A stretch of 64,000 bases of DNA from Streptomyces sp. SID8352. Lineage in GTDB: Bacteria > Actinomycetota > Actinomycetes > Streptomycetales > Streptomycetaceae. The DNA lies in NCBI RefSeq assembly GCF_009862265.1, contig NZ_WWGX01000043.1, positions 122,277-186,276 on the forward strand. Direction: 5' to 3'. This document shows, piece after piece, positions 52,601-61,485 of this stretch. Below the pieces are notes generated by a model. That model did not search any database. It had not been told where the DNA came from and worked only from the letters and a program-made list of their open reading frames with translations. The stretch's first letter is position 1. Every line of letters starts with the position of its first letter. The translations under genes and the position numbers were made by a program.

Positions 52601-54734
52601 CGGGCAGCACGGTGTCCCCGGCGTGCAGGGCGCGTCCGCCGGTGGCCCGGCCCCCGGCGGCCAGCGGGACCGAGGACGCGCCGGTGTCGAAGCGACGGTA
52701 GGCCACCTGCTCACCGGTGAGCGCGACGACCTCGGACGGGCGGGTGGACCAGTAGCCCTGCTGCTTGGCGTCCTTCCACCACAGCACCAGCAGTTCACCG
52801 TCGGTGTAGCGGAACTGCGGGCGCTGCCAGCGATCCAGGTCGGCCGGGAGCCGCAGGTCGTGGTCGAGGAGGATGCCGTCGGGGCCGACGACGATCGCCT
52901 TGCGGCCGCGGCTCACGATCAGGTTCGGCCACGCCTCGTTCACGATCAGCGTGTTGTCGTGGTCCTTCGGCGGCGCCTCGGCGTGCAGCCGGCCCAGGGC
53001 CTGTTCCAGGGCGGGCCAGTGCAGTTCGTCCATGATGCCGGCCCGCAGGGTGCGGCCCAGCACGGGCGCGGTCGCGTACGCGGCGACCCGGGCGACCGCC
53101 TCGGGGTTCACCGCGGCGGCCACCGCCCGGTAGGGGGCGAGCAGATTCAGCGTGGCCCGCGCGTCCGGAAGGCCCACCGCGCCGGTGAGCCGTGCGACCG
53201 TGCCGTCCAGCCATTCGCGCAGCACGTCGCCGAGCACCGGGTGGCCGGCCAGGTGCTTGAGCACCCGCGAGGTGTCCCGGTCGCGGCCGGCCCCGCCGAC
53301 GGCGTCGAGCAGCATCGGCCGCAGCCGCGGGTCCGCCGCCGAGGCGGTCAGGTCGCGGTGGCCGGGCGGATTGTCCCGCACCCAGCGGTCCAGGCTCAGC
53401 CTGATGTCCGCGCCGGGCTCCGGGAGGGTGAGCGGGATCCGCTCGGCCGCGCACAGGTCCAGCAGGTCGAGGTCGGCGCCCGCGCGCCAGCGGCCCGAGA
53501 ACAGGTCGACGGGCCGTCCGTCGGCACGCAGCCGCGGCGCCATGCGCGCCACCAGGGCGAGGGTGGCGGGGGAGCGGTCGGACTGGAAGCCGCCGTGCTT
53601 GCGGTGGGTGGCCCAGCGGGTGAGCCAGGCCGCGGCGTCGACCTCCAGCGGGTTCCCCTGGCCGTCCGCGGCGGTGCCGTCCTCGCCGGTGAGCAGGCGG
53701 TCCGCGCCGCACTCGACGAGCAGCTCCAGCCAGAACTCGTCCGCCTTGCCGTCCCGGTCCAGAGCGGCGGGCATGATCTCCAGCAGCCGGGCGCGCACCT
53801 CCGGACGCCGCGCGGCCAGCGCGGGCAGCACCCCGCGGTAGGCGGTCCAGAAGGACTCGGGCGCCCGGACGGCGGCGGGCGAGGCCAGCAGATCGGCGAC
53901 GAGGTCGCCCTCCGCCCCGGCCCGGTCCAGCCCGGCGGCCTTGATCAGCGCCCGGGCGTCCTGCGGCAGCGAGGCGTAGGGCGGCATGCCGGCGGCGCAG
54001 CGCTCGACGGTGAGCTGTCGGAACTGCGTCCAGGCGTCCCCGGCCCGCAACCGGCCCGACAGGTCCCGCACGTGCTGCTTCAGCGCCTTGACCGTCAGCG
54101 CGCCCGCGAAGGCGAACTCCAGGAAGACGGCGCGCTGCCGCTCCTCGTCGACGGTGAGCGCGTGCACCCGCTCGGCGTCGCGCGCCTTGCCGAAGAAGGC
54201 GGCGGCGTAGGTGGAGTTGTCGTGTTCGAGGAAGACCCGGGCGGCCTGCTCGTAGAAGGTGGGCAGGAAGTGCGGGACGGCCCGGCCGAGCCGGTCCCCG
54301 AGCGCCTCGAAGCCCTCCTTCGCCGTGCCCGGACGGGACTTGGCCTGCCGCGCGAGCCGCTCGACGTCCTTGACCAGGGCCAGCGCGTGGTGTCCGTTGG
54401 CCGGGTCGTTGACCAGAGCCCACGCGGGGAAGCCGAGGGTCTCCCGGCGGACCTGCCCCACCTCGGGGCTCTCCTGCTCGCGGGTGAGCCCGAGGAAGTC
54501 CAGCGCGAGGTCCTCGGCCTCGCCGAGGGTGCCCGGCACGAGCCGCACGACGCGGCGGTCGCCCAGCGCCGGGTGGGTGTAGGTGCGGACGGTGAGGACG
54601 TCGGCGTCCTCGCCGGTGCTGCTGCCGGAGGGCAGGACGGCCCCGGCGTCCAGCAGCGCGGCGACGGCCGCGTCGTCGGGGGCGGCGGGTCCCTGGGCGG
54701 TGCCGGCCGTGCTCTGGTCCTGGGTGACGCTCAT
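49656..54734 (-). CDS. Large DUF4132 protein (YehI/MolR-like)
   Basis: A 1,692-residue cytosolic protein without signal peptide or membrane segments. It belongs to the actinobacterial DUF4132 family, related to E. coli YehI/MolR, with no WGR domain seen here. The N-terminal two thirds look like a helical-repeat array. The region around residues 560-740 is rich in Trp/Gly strands (for example FRYTDGELLVLWWKDAKQQGYW, TLHWRQGYQGKRPLWLEYD) and may be a beta-propeller-like block. A C-terminal helical part ends in a basic GRRR. Biochemical activity is unknown. Its ATG overlaps the preceding 284-residue gene as ATGA. Confidence 0.82.
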   Translation of the reverse strand: MSVTQDQSTAGTAQGPAAPDDAAVAALLDAGAVLPSGSSTGEDADVLTVRTYTHPALGDRRVVRLVPGTLGEAEDLALDFLGLTREQESPEVGQVRRETLGFPAWALVNDPANGHHALALVKDVERLARQAKSRPGTAKEGFEALGDRLGRAVPHFLPTFYEQAARVFLEHDNSTYAAAFFGKARDAERVHALTVDEERQRAVFLEFAFAGALTVKALKQHVRDLSGRLRAGDAWTQFRQLTVERCAAGMPPYASLPQDARALIKAAGLDRAGAEGDLVADLLASPAAVRAPESFWTAYRGVLPALAARRPEVRARLLEIMPAALDRDGKADEFWLELLVECGADRLLTGEDGTAADGQGNPLEVDAAAWLTRWATHRKHGGFQSDRSPATLALVARMAPRLRADGRPVDLFSGRWRAGADLDLLDLCAAERIPLTLPEPGADIRLSLDRWVRDNPPGHRDLTASAADPRLRPMLLDAVGGAGRDRDTSRVLKHLAGHPVLGDVLREWLDGTVARLTGAVGLPDARATLNLLAPYRAVAAAVNPEAVARVAAYATAPVLGRTLRAGIMDELHWPALEQALGRLHAEAPPKDHDNTLIVNEAWPNLIVSRGRKAIVVGPDGILLDHDLRLPADLDRWQRPQFRYTDGELLVLWWKDAKQQGYWSTRPSEVVALTGEQVAYRRFDTGASSVPLAAGGRATGGRALHAGDTVLPASRSVLSDGTLHWRQGYQGKRPLWLEYDPATGTHGRASLPAFLRSGVQDDTTLLQDRCEMLPLLPGLEGSPFGTDGTVLGRWVRSEDSGGEQRTTTGTPDGRTVTVVSSGQRLVPLGALRLPGGAEPVVALRRRDVRLLAPGEEGGELGSVTPGEEGGSYAGGTRMVPPIAFWHALRPRDEEASAVLRALGDERAAELLTEAARALEERRELVAAAKASAAARKDGARDPESADKGSVPSAEAALRSAVSRTLPELSDKRLVAGVASLVNLALQAAGSAATFATPPAERPQQERKRTEGMFAEYRPEHGDDRTLLSAVAGMTSLWGGYRSDNQWYTLRQIRAVNHVLSGGPADGVPLPGQARHTASSDGWVSDDHTAPRAGVPWQVLLPALRGLVVRAASPTLPPAEREGLVLLFEALAEGPLAAPGGVLREIELSEPHDRQQRAGQVLRRGGRTVVVLDSERVDYRTDRVHWQAVEYDPEGRFGAVAHFALEREIRFSTVLPDGGPAVAARLLREKGVIPWQDAAPAALAAETGDAVGHLQATVLLAGQPEKLTPEALALVGLKPRQLDAAREMLDTLTVGERTELVGALLPEEIAGLWTDGPDLARAGRVWAERHGSLVRVPEELAVGVDGLSLGSAEAVLNPARTAWLSRTTSQRPDEDGNLVAADPPAIPAGSTVEQAVAALATLAYALPYGHPMRSALPEGLAALRRRFEDPGLLLDMGIGWTEKGGSTSVEIRKAYGLPATGGADADGTTWAGAALALRPWYGEHESVLIRPSALTGPDDPALGLLDGLLGAGHAAPRTLRAVLGDGLADAVAAGRPGSGGPTGVPQDPTVSVPELVTEVASAHGLGEDAAALYLQLLALPDPTDRNCARWTGWRPARLKKARAELAASGLVVEAKRTRAGRTLFLPCGWHDLRSPALPVEMWKEGLYPIATGRRTVPALPVPELFARAWARVRAGDAPSYEQLVTRATRKGRRR

Positions 54735-55585
54735 GCCGCCCGCTCCTCGTCCTCGATGTCCCGTCCGGCGTACAGCGCCGCCGCCATGCGCATGCCCTCG
54801 GACCAGGCCACCGGCCCGATCAGACCGAGCTTCAGCACTCGTCCCGCGGGGTCGGTCCACATCAGGGGACCGGTCTCCGCGTCGTCGTAGCCGTCGTAGT
54901 CGCCGACCCAGACGCGGGCCTCGACCGCCCGGCCGTCCTCGCGCACGGAGCAGATCGCGCTGCCGCCGCGCACGCGGTAGCCGAGTTGGGCGACCCGGCC
55001 GTGCAGGAACCGCTGCTGCTTGAAGGCGCCGCCCGCGTACTCCTCGACGGAGGTCGCCTCGGCGTCCAGCGCGGCGGGGCGGTGCCACACCTCGCGGAAG
55101 AGCTGCTGGGCCCGCTGCTCGACACCCAGCTCCACGGCGAACTCCCGCAGCTCCTCCAGGTCCTCCAGCAGGACCGGGTGGGGCAGCCGGACGAGGTCGG
55201 GGGCGATGCGCACGGTGTCCCCGTCGAGGTCGACGAGGCCGAGGCCGCGCTCGGGGTCGGCGTCGCGCAGGAACCCGGCGACCCGGCCGTCGGCGCCGCT
55301 GACCACGAGGTCGCGCAGGGCCGAGCGCCAGGCGGGGTCGGGCCAGACGCGGGTGAGGACGTCGAGGGGCACCGGGAGCGAACGCAGCATCCAGCGCTCC
55401 ACGTCGGCCAGGCACTGGCGCTCGTGCCGCTCCAGCCATTCGGTGAGCTGCCGCAGACCGACGACCGCCGGGTCGTCCGCGAGCTTGGCGGGCACCGACT
55501 TCAGCCGCCGCCCCGCCGCATTGCGGCAGACCACCTTCCCGTCCTCCAGAGCGACCTCGTAGTCGCCCGCCGATACCCACCCCAT
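54731..55585 (-). CDS. DUF4132 domain protein, small partner
   Basis: A 284-residue protein starting MGWVSAGDYEVALEDGKVVC, which looks like a WGR-like or beta opening. The C-terminal half (about 165-275, QQRFLHGRVAQLGYRV and EARVWVGDYDGYDD) carries the segment typical of the DUF4132 family C-terminus. It is the first gene of the minus-strand operon, with GGGGAGG 5 bases before the ATG. It probably forms a complex with the large protein encoded next; this is inference from coupling. Confidence 0.75.
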   Translation of the reverse strand: MGWVSAGDYEVALEDGKVVCRNAAGRRLKSVPAKLADDPAVVGLRQLTEWLERHERQCLADVERWMLRSLPVPLDVLTRVWPDPAWRSALRDLVVSGADGRVAGFLRDADPERGLGLVDLDGDTVRIAPDLVRLPHPVLLEDLEELREFAVELGVEQRAQQLFREVWHRPAALDAEATSVEEYAGGAFKQQRFLHGRVAQLGYRVRGGSAICSVREDGRAVEARVWVGDYDGYDDAETGPLMWTDPAGRVLKLGLIGPVAWSEGMRMAAALYAGRDIEDEERAA

Positions 55586-55992
55586 ACGTGCCTCCCCGCA
55601 CCGCAGTGATCAAGTGCGGGGAACTCTAGGACAGGTCACTGACAACGCCGTCCGCGCCCTGTGGACGAACGGGGCCGTAGGCCTGGGGAAAAGTGCTCCA
55701 TCCCAGGTGGGAGCGGGTGCGGCCAGGTCCACGGGGGCGGCGGACACGGCCCGGGGGCGCGTTCGCGGGGTGTGTCCCGCCGGTCCGTCGCCGCCCCGCC
55801 GGGGCGGGCCCGCGCATCGCGGACCCGCCCCTTCCGGCCGGGGGTCCCTTCCGTCCGCTCCCCCCTCCGGCCGTTCGCCGCGCCGGCCCCCCGGTCACCC
55901 GCCGGCCCCCCCGGTCACCCGCCGCGCCCGGGTCACCCGCTGACCCGCCGCGCCCGGTCATCCGTCGGGCCCGGCGCCCGCGCCCGCCCCGC
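55586..55992. other. 407-bp gap with promoter and terminator, no gene seen
   Basis: This separates the RiPP-type operon from the DUF4132/MoxR operon. The side near 55600-55700 is the likely promoter region of the DUF4132 operon. The side near 55890-55970 contains direct repeats of CCCGGTCACCCGCCG. No precursor-like small gene was found here on either strand. Confidence 0.55.
55802..55830. terminator. Hairpin downstream of the M20 peptidase gene
   Basis: Arms GGGCGGGCCCGCG and CGCGGACCCGCCC pair with a single mismatch around a 3-nt loop. It lies about 160 bp after the M20 stop on the minus strand and is probably the end of the RiPP operon transcript. Confidence 0.65.
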
Positions 55993-57651
55993 TCACCCGG
56001 CCGCGAACCGGTCCAGCGCCGCGGCGGCCAGCGCGGCGACGGCGGGGCGCAGCGCGCTGCCGACGTGGGGCGCGAAACGGGGGGAATGGTTCGGGGCCGG
56101 TGGGGCCAGAGGGGCCGGTGGGGCCGGTGGGGCCGGTGGGGCTTCCCGGCTCCGCGCCGGTGTGCCCGCCGGTGTGCCCGCCGGGGCGGCGGACCGGTCC
56201 GGGGCCGGCCGTCCGGGGTCGGCGACGCCCAGCATCCAGTAGACCAGCGGGATTCCGCGCTGCCCGTGGAACCGGGCCCCGGCGTCGCCGAACAGGGGGA
56301 AGTCCTCCGTGGCCAGCGAGCCGGGCCAGGGCAGCACGCGCGAGGCGCCCAGCAGCCCGGCCTGGGCCCGGCGCACCGACTCGGTGGCCGTCAGGTCGGA
56401 GCGCAGGGCCGCCGAGCGGGACACCACCCGCACCTCCGGTTCCCGGGGTGCCCCCGCGGCGGCGCTCTCGGCGTGGACGGCGCGGTGCACCGCCGTCAGC
56501 AGCCGGTCGAGGTCGGCGTCGGCACGTGCGCGGAGCCCGACGCCGAGCGCGGCGCTCTCCGGGACGACGTTGGCCGCCGTACCGGCCCGGACCATCCCCA
56601 CGTTCAGGGCCATCCGGTCGGCGTGCGGGCCCGTGCGCGCGGTCAGGGCGTGCAGCCGGGTGATGACGGCCGCGGCGGTGACCACCGGGTCCAGGGCGAG
56701 CCCCGGGGTGGCCGCGTGACCGCCCCGGCCGTGCAGCACCACCTCCAGCACCGCGCCCGCCCCCGTCACCGGGGTCCCGTCCGGGGTGTGCGCCACCGTG
56801 CCGGAGGGCAGCGGTGCGGCGTGCTGGGCGAGCACGGCCCCGGGCCGGCCGAACCGCTCGTACAGGCCGTCGCGGAGCATGGCCTCGGCGCCCGACAGGG
56901 TCTCCTCGGCGGGCTGGCCGAGCACCACCAGGGTGCCCCGCCAGCGGTCGCGGAGCCGCGCGAGCAGATCGGTGGCGCCGGCCGCCGCGGCCAGGTGCAG
57001 ATCGTGGCCGCAGGCGTGCATGGCGCCGGAGTCGCTGGCGTAGGGCAGCCCGGTCCGCTCACGGACCGGGAGGGCGTCGAGTTCCGCCCGCAGCCAGACA
57101 CGGGGGCCGTCGCCGTTGCGCAGGACGCCGACGACGCCGTGGCCGCCCACGCCCCGGGTGACCTCGCAGCCGGCCGCCGCGAGCCGTTCGGCGAACCGGC
57201 CCGCGGTGCGGGACTCGTGCCCGGAGGTCTCCGGGTGGGCGTGGAGGTCGAGGTAGAGGGCCAGGGCGGGGCGCAGCACCTCTCCGGCCCGGGTGAGGAG
57301 GCACGCCCCGGCCGTCGGCGCCGCGCCCGCGGACGGACCGCCCGTCGGCGCCCCGTCCGGCCGGGCACCCTCCGGCCGGGTCCCTTCCGGCGCCGGAGCG
57401 GCCGATGGCGGATCGATGGGGGACGGACCGGCCGACGACGGATCGGTCGGTGGAGGGCCGCCCGTGGACGGTCCCTCCGGTGACGGCGCGTCCGGCGGCG
57501 GAGCGGCCCGCCCCGCTCCCGGGCGCGGCGGACCGGCCGCCGGGGGGAGACGGGGTGGTGTCCCGCCGGGCGCGGGGCCCGGCGGGAGCGTGGTGGCGCG
57601 GCCGACGGGTGGCCGCGGCGGGGGAGGGGGCGGGGGGGACGGCGGGGTCAT
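55993..57651 (-). CDS. M20-family amidohydrolase with Pro-rich N-terminal extension
   Basis: A 552-residue zinc peptidase/deacylase of the M20D (hippurate hydrolase/amidohydrolase) group. After about 120 residues of Pro/Gly/Ala sequence comes the catalytic domain: LDLHAHPETSGHE, the metal-binding GAMHACGHDLH, the catalytic Glu in PAEETLSGAEAM, HGRGGHAATP in the lid domain, and WPGSLATEDFPLFGD. A Pro/Ala repeat near the C-terminus is encoded by GGTGGGGCC repeats. The ATG at 57651 follows GGAGCGG. It lies 67 bp after the YcaO gene on the same strand; a part in RiPP maturation or resistance is possible but unproven. Confidence 0.87.
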   Translation of the reverse strand: MTPPSPPPPPPPRPPVGRATTLPPGPAPGGTPPRLPPAAGPPRPGAGRAAPPPDAPSPEGPSTGGPPPTDPSSAGPSPIDPPSAAPAPEGTRPEGARPDGAPTGGPSAGAAPTAGACLLTRAGEVLRPALALYLDLHAHPETSGHESRTAGRFAERLAAAGCEVTRGVGGHGVVGVLRNGDGPRVWLRAELDALPVRERTGLPYASDSGAMHACGHDLHLAAAAGATDLLARLRDRWRGTLVVLGQPAEETLSGAEAMLRDGLYERFGRPGAVLAQHAAPLPSGTVAHTPDGTPVTGAGAVLEVVLHGRGGHAATPGLALDPVVTAAAVITRLHALTARTGPHADRMALNVGMVRAGTAANVVPESAALGVGLRARADADLDRLLTAVHRAVHAESAAAGAPREPEVRVVSRSAALRSDLTATESVRRAQAGLLGASRVLPWPGSLATEDFPLFGDAGARFHGQRGIPLVYWMLGVADPGRPAPDRSAAPAGTPAGTPARSREAPPAPPAPPAPLAPPAPNHSPRFAPHVGSALRPAVAALAAAALDRFAAG

Positions 57652-57718
57652 CGGCCGCTCCGGGGGACGGCCGGGCCCCGGCCGGGACACGGCCGGGGCC
57701 CGGGAGGCGGGAGGGTGT

Positions 57719-59722
57719 TCAGGGGAAGGGGTGCGGGGCGCGGCGGATCTCCGCCTCCGCGAGGTCGCGGTCCCGGAGGCCGCCCCGGCGCTGGGCGGTG
57801 CGCAACCGGGGCATGTGAAGGGCGCGTTGCCGGTTCCAGCCGAAGTCGATCGGCAGCAGCCCCGGCACGAGGGTGCTGACGGTGCGCAGCCCCATCCGCT
57901 CCTGCTCGGGCGAGGTCTGGTCGACGACGATGACGTCGTGGCCCGCCCGCACCAACTCGTCCCGGACCACGGCGACATCGTCCCGGAGATCGCGGGTGCG
58001 CGGCCGGAGCCGGTCCTCCCAGTCCCGGTACACCTCGTCGAAGGGGAGCGCCTCGGACGGCTCCAGATAGGCGCGCGCGTACTCGGCCATCCGGGGCAGC
58101 CCGTAGAGCTGGGGGTGGTCCTTGAGGTGCCGCACGAGGGAGAAGTCGTCGGCCATGGCCTCCAGTTCGACGTGGCGCTCGGCGGTCTGCCGGGCCAGGT
58201 GCGGGATGTAGCTCAGCACCTCGGACAGGGCGCCCTCGATGGCGGACCTCGGGTCCAGGGAGGCCGCCGCGGCGAAGGAGAGGGTGCCGGGGCCCCCGTC
58301 CCGGCGGACGCCGACCACGGTGACGGCCGGTACCGCCAGGTCGATCCGGTTGTCGAAGACCCGCACGTCGTAGCCCTGCAGGATGGCGCGTTCGGCCAGG
58401 GCAGCGGAGGCGGATCCGCCCACCGTCCGCAGGTCGACACGGGTGAGCGGGGCGGCCCCGTACCAGCCGTTGAGGAACGCGTCGCGCTCGACCAGCTCCA
58501 GCAGCCCGCCCAGCACCGCCTCCTCCGTACCGCCGCCGATGGCGCAGCCGTTGGAGCACTCGAAGACGAAGTTGTCGCCGGCCGGCGGGATGCTGTAGTA
58601 GACCAGCCGGGACGGCACCAGTACCGGGCGTTCGTCGCGCAGCGACCACCCCCACTCCCAGGGGATGGGGCGGCCCGGGTCGAAGGGGGCCACGGCCGGG
58701 TCGTCCCGGTAGGTCTCCTCGGCGTACAGACCGCACACGGCGGGGTCGACGGCGTCGGCCCGCAGTTCGTTGTAGGAGCCGACGACCGGGGCGGCACCGC
58801 CCCGGCGGTGGGTGCCCGCGTACCGCTCCAGGCCCTCCAGGTAGGCCAGGCGGCGGCTGGTGTCGAAGGAGGTCTCCTGTCCGCTCCACGTCACGTCGTG
58901 GAGTCCCGCGTAGCCCCGGATGAAGACGCTGCCCGCCACCGGCGCGGTGGTGGACGAGGTGACGTCGGTCCAGGTGCCCGCGCCGAGGGCGCCGCAGACC
59001 GGGTTGGCCAGGGCGTCGGTGGGCAGCGGGTGGGCGAAGGCGGAGCGGAGGCGGTAGGTGCCGGGGTCCGGCTTGGGGACCGGGCGCCCGGCGAACGGCC
59101 CGGCGGTGTCCGGGGGCTGTCGCCGTGCCGGGGGGCCGCAGTCCGGGCAGAGCGGATCGGCGAGCAGCGGGAACGTCCTGACCAGCAGGGTGGTCGCATC
59201 GACCCGGGTCACCTGGGGCAGCGCCCGGTCCGCCGGTCCGCTCGCCGGGGGCGTGGGCCCGGGAGCACCCCACAGGGCCTCGCACAGCGCGGCCACGGTG
59301 TCCCGGAGGTGTCCGGTGAGCAGTGGCCACGTCCCGGCCGGGCGGGGGCCCTCGGGTCCGCCGGTCTCCAGGGCGTTGCGCTCGCTGCGGCTGCGCAGCC
59401 GTTGCCAGCGGACGGCGAGGCAGCGTCCGCAGGCGGGGGCGGTGCCGTCGCCGCCCCAGGGGCCGAGCAGGACCGCGGAGGCGGTGAGGTGCACCCGTGC
59501 CGCCGGGCGCTGCGCCGCCCACGGGTCCGCGGCACCGGCGTCCCCGGCCCCGGTGCCGACGGCGCCGACCGGCACCACACGCGGGGCCCCGGTGCCGAAG
59601 CGTGCGTCCAGAAAGGTCTGGAGGGCGTCGCGGGTCTCCGCCATCGGGTGCGGGAGCGGCGGCGCGGGGCGGTGCGCGTCCGGGGAGCCGGGGCCCGGCA
59701 GCGGGCGCGTCGCGGTGCTCAT
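57719..59722 (-). CDS. YcaO cyclodehydratase fused to a TOMM leader-binding/zinc domain
   Basis: A 667-residue azoline-forming enzyme. The N-terminal part (1-240) has two Cys pairs, CGRC (98, 101) and CPDC (192, 195), as in the E1-like C-proteins of TOMM cyclodehydratases. The YcaO domain (about 245-667) contains the ATP/Mg segment YLEGLERYAG, SNGCAIGGGTEEAVLGGLLELVERD and a Pro-rich end PHPFP, the conserved PxPxP finish of azoline-forming YcaO proteins. It should convert Cys, Ser or Thr of a precursor to azolines. No dehydrogenase is in view, so azole formation needs a gene outside the window. It overlaps the permease stop as ATGA. Confidence 0.9.
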   Translation of the reverse strand: MSTATRPLPGPGSPDAHRPAPPLPHPMAETRDALQTFLDARFGTGAPRVVPVGAVGTGAGDAGAADPWAAQRPAARVHLTASAVLLGPWGGDGTAPACGRCLAVRWQRLRSRSERNALETGGPEGPRPAGTWPLLTGHLRDTVAALCEALWGAPGPTPPASGPADRALPQVTRVDATTLLVRTFPLLADPLCPDCGPPARRQPPDTAGPFAGRPVPKPDPGTYRLRSAFAHPLPTDALANPVCGALGAGTWTDVTSSTTAPVAGSVFIRGYAGLHDVTWSGQETSFDTSRRLAYLEGLERYAGTHRRGGAAPVVGSYNELRADAVDPAVCGLYAEETYRDDPAVAPFDPGRPIPWEWGWSLRDERPVLVPSRLVYYSIPPAGDNFVFECSNGCAIGGGTEEAVLGGLLELVERDAFLNGWYGAAPLTRVDLRTVGGSASAALAERAILQGYDVRVFDNRIDLAVPAVTVVGVRRDGGPGTLSFAAAASLDPRSAIEGALSEVLSYIPHLARQTAERHVELEAMADDFSLVRHLKDHPQLYGLPRMAEYARAYLEPSEALPFDEVYRDWEDRLRPRTRDLRDDVAVVRDELVRAGHDVIVVDQTSPEQERMGLRTVSTLVPGLLPIDFGWNRQRALHMPRLRTAQRRGGLRDRDLAEAEIRRAPHPFP

Positions 59723-60474
59723 GAGGTCTTCGTCCAGCGGAAGGTGCGCATCGCCACGGCGCCGAGGACGACGGTGAAGACCAGCAGTCCCGCGCAGCCG
59801 GTCGCGATGTCGGAGAGGTCGCCGCGCCCGGTCAGCGAGCCCGAGACCGCGTCGTTCAGATGGCGCAGCGGCATGACCAGGGAGAGCTTCCGCAGCCAGT
59901 CGGGCATCGAGTCCAGCGGGAAGAAGGACCCGGACAGGAACGCCATCGGCAGCATCAGGAAGTTGGCGATCCCGGCGACCGACTCCGGGGTGTCGGCGAC
60001 GCTGCCGATGATGACGCCGAGCATCAGGAAGGTGATGATCCCGAGGACCATCACGGGGATCAGCAGCGGCCACCGGGAGTCCGGCACGAGGCCGAACCCG
60101 GGGAGCATCGCCACCCCGACGAACAGCACGGACTGCACCGCCCCCACCACCAGGGCGAGCACGAAACGGGAGCCGATGACGGAGGAGAGCGGGGCGGGCG
60201 ACATGCGGATCATGCGCAGGATGTCGTCGGCCCGCCACTGCATCAGGGTGAAGCCGATGCCGAAGACGGCCGCGTTGGCGACGCCCCAGGAGAGCACCCC
60301 GGAGGCGGTGTAGGAGAGGTAGGAGTAGCCGCTCTCCTCCACGTCGCGCCCGCGGAAGATCAGCCCGAAGACGACGAGGAAGATCAGCGGGAAGGCGAAG
60401 GTGAAGAAGACGGTCGTCCGGTCCCGGACCTGGGCGCGGTAGCCCGCCGCGGTCAGCGCGGAGTAGGCGCTCAT
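59719..60474 (-). CDS. ABC-2 type exporter permease
   Basis: A 251-residue permease with six membrane segments of the ABC2_membrane type (DrrB-like). A long cytoplasmic loop carries QWRADDILRMIRMSPAP, and the C-terminal hexa-helix ends with FTVVLGAVAMRTF. Together with the adjacent ATPase it forms a drug or peptide exporter, likely for the product or for self-resistance. It overlaps both neighbours by 4 nt (ATGA). Confidence 0.9.
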   Translation of the reverse strand: MSAYSALTAAGYRAQVRDRTTVFFTFAFPLIFLVVFGLIFRGRDVEESGYSYLSYTASGVLSWGVANAAVFGIGFTLMQWRADDILRMIRMSPAPLSSVIGSRFVLALVVGAVQSVLFVGVAMLPGFGLVPDSRWPLLIPVMVLGIITFLMLGVIIGSVADTPESVAGIANFLMLPMAFLSGSFFPLDSMPDWLRKLSLVMPLRHLNDAVSGSLTGRGDLSDIATGCAGLLVFTVVLGAVAMRTFRWTKTS

Positions 60475-61442
60475 GCCTGCTGCTCCTGGTTCTCGGGGGC
60501 GGCGGGAGTCCGGCCCGGCCGCCGGGCGGTGATGTCGAGGTAGACGTCCTCCAGGCTGGGGGTGCGGGTCTGCACACCCTCCAGGCCGGTCACGGCGTCG
60601 AGCGCGGCGAGGACCCGGCCGGTGGCGCGGGTCTCCAGCACCAGGTGGCCGCCCTGCACGGTGACGGCCTCCACGCCCGGCAGGGCCGCGGCCTCGCGCT
60701 CGCCGATCCGGCCGAGCGGGACCAGCATCCGGCTGCCGGCGCCGAAGGTGCCGATGAGGTGCTGGGGTTCGTCGGTGACGACGAGCCGGCCGTCGACCAG
60801 GATGCCGACGCGGTCGCAGAGCGCCTCCGCCTCGTCGAGGTGGTGCGTGGTGTAGACGATGGTCCGGCCCCGCGCCTTGAGCCCGCGCAGCACCTCCCAC
60901 AGGTCCCGGCGGCCCTCCGGGTCGAGGGCGGCGGTCGGCTCGTCCAGGAAGATCAGTTCGGGTCCGTGGACCAGGGCGGAGGCGATGGCGAGCCGCTGGC
61001 GCTGGCCGCCGGAGAGGCTGTCGACCCGCACCCCGTGCCGACCGGCCAGGCCGACGGACTCCAGGGTGGTGTCGACGGCCGCGGGATCGGCGCCGAACAG
61101 GGCGGCCACGGTGCGCAGATGCTCATGGACCGTCTGCCGCACGAAGAACGCCGAGGACTGGGTCTGCACCCCCATGCGGGGCAGCAGCGCGGTGTTGCGG
61201 GGCCACGGGGACTCGCCGAACACCGAGACGCTGCCGGAGTCCGCCCGGCGCAGCCCCTCCATGATCTCCACCAGGGTCGACTTCCCCGCCCCGTTGGGGC
61301 CCAGCAGCCCGAAGAACTCGCCGCTGCGGACCTCCAGCGTGACCTCGTCGACGGCCCGCAGGCCGCCGTAGCTCTTCGTCACACCGCTGACGGCGACGGC
61401 GGGTCGCGCCCCCTCGGCCGGTGTGGGGGAGGTGGTGCTCAT
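60471..61442 (-). CDS. ABC transporter ATP-binding protein
   Basis: A 323-residue nucleotide-binding subunit. Walker A is GPNGAGKST (about 49-57), the signature is LSGGQRQR (about 144-151), Walker B with the catalytic Glu is LIFLDEPTA (about 168-176), and the H-loop is VYTTHHLDEAEA. The C-terminal extension (about 235-323) resembles DrrA-like regulatory domains. It pairs with the following permease to make an exporter in the RiPP operon. The 43-bp gap before it contains no gene. Confidence 0.93.
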   Translation of the reverse strand: MSTTSPTPAEGARPAVAVSGVTKSYGGLRAVDEVTLEVRSGEFFGLLGPNGAGKSTLVEIMEGLRRADSGSVSVFGESPWPRNTALLPRMGVQTQSSAFFVRQTVHEHLRTVAALFGADPAAVDTTLESVGLAGRHGVRVDSLSGGQRQRLAIASALVHGPELIFLDEPTAALDPEGRRDLWEVLRGLKARGRTIVYTTHHLDEAEALCDRVGILVDGRLVVTDEPQHLIGTFGAGSRMLVPLGRIGEREAAALPGVEAVTVQGGHLVLETRATGRVLAALDAVTGLEGVQTRTPSLEDVYLDITARRPGRTPAAPENQEQQA

Positions 61443-61485
61443 ACGGGTACCTCATTCATGGTCGCGTGGTCCTTCGGGGCCGAGG

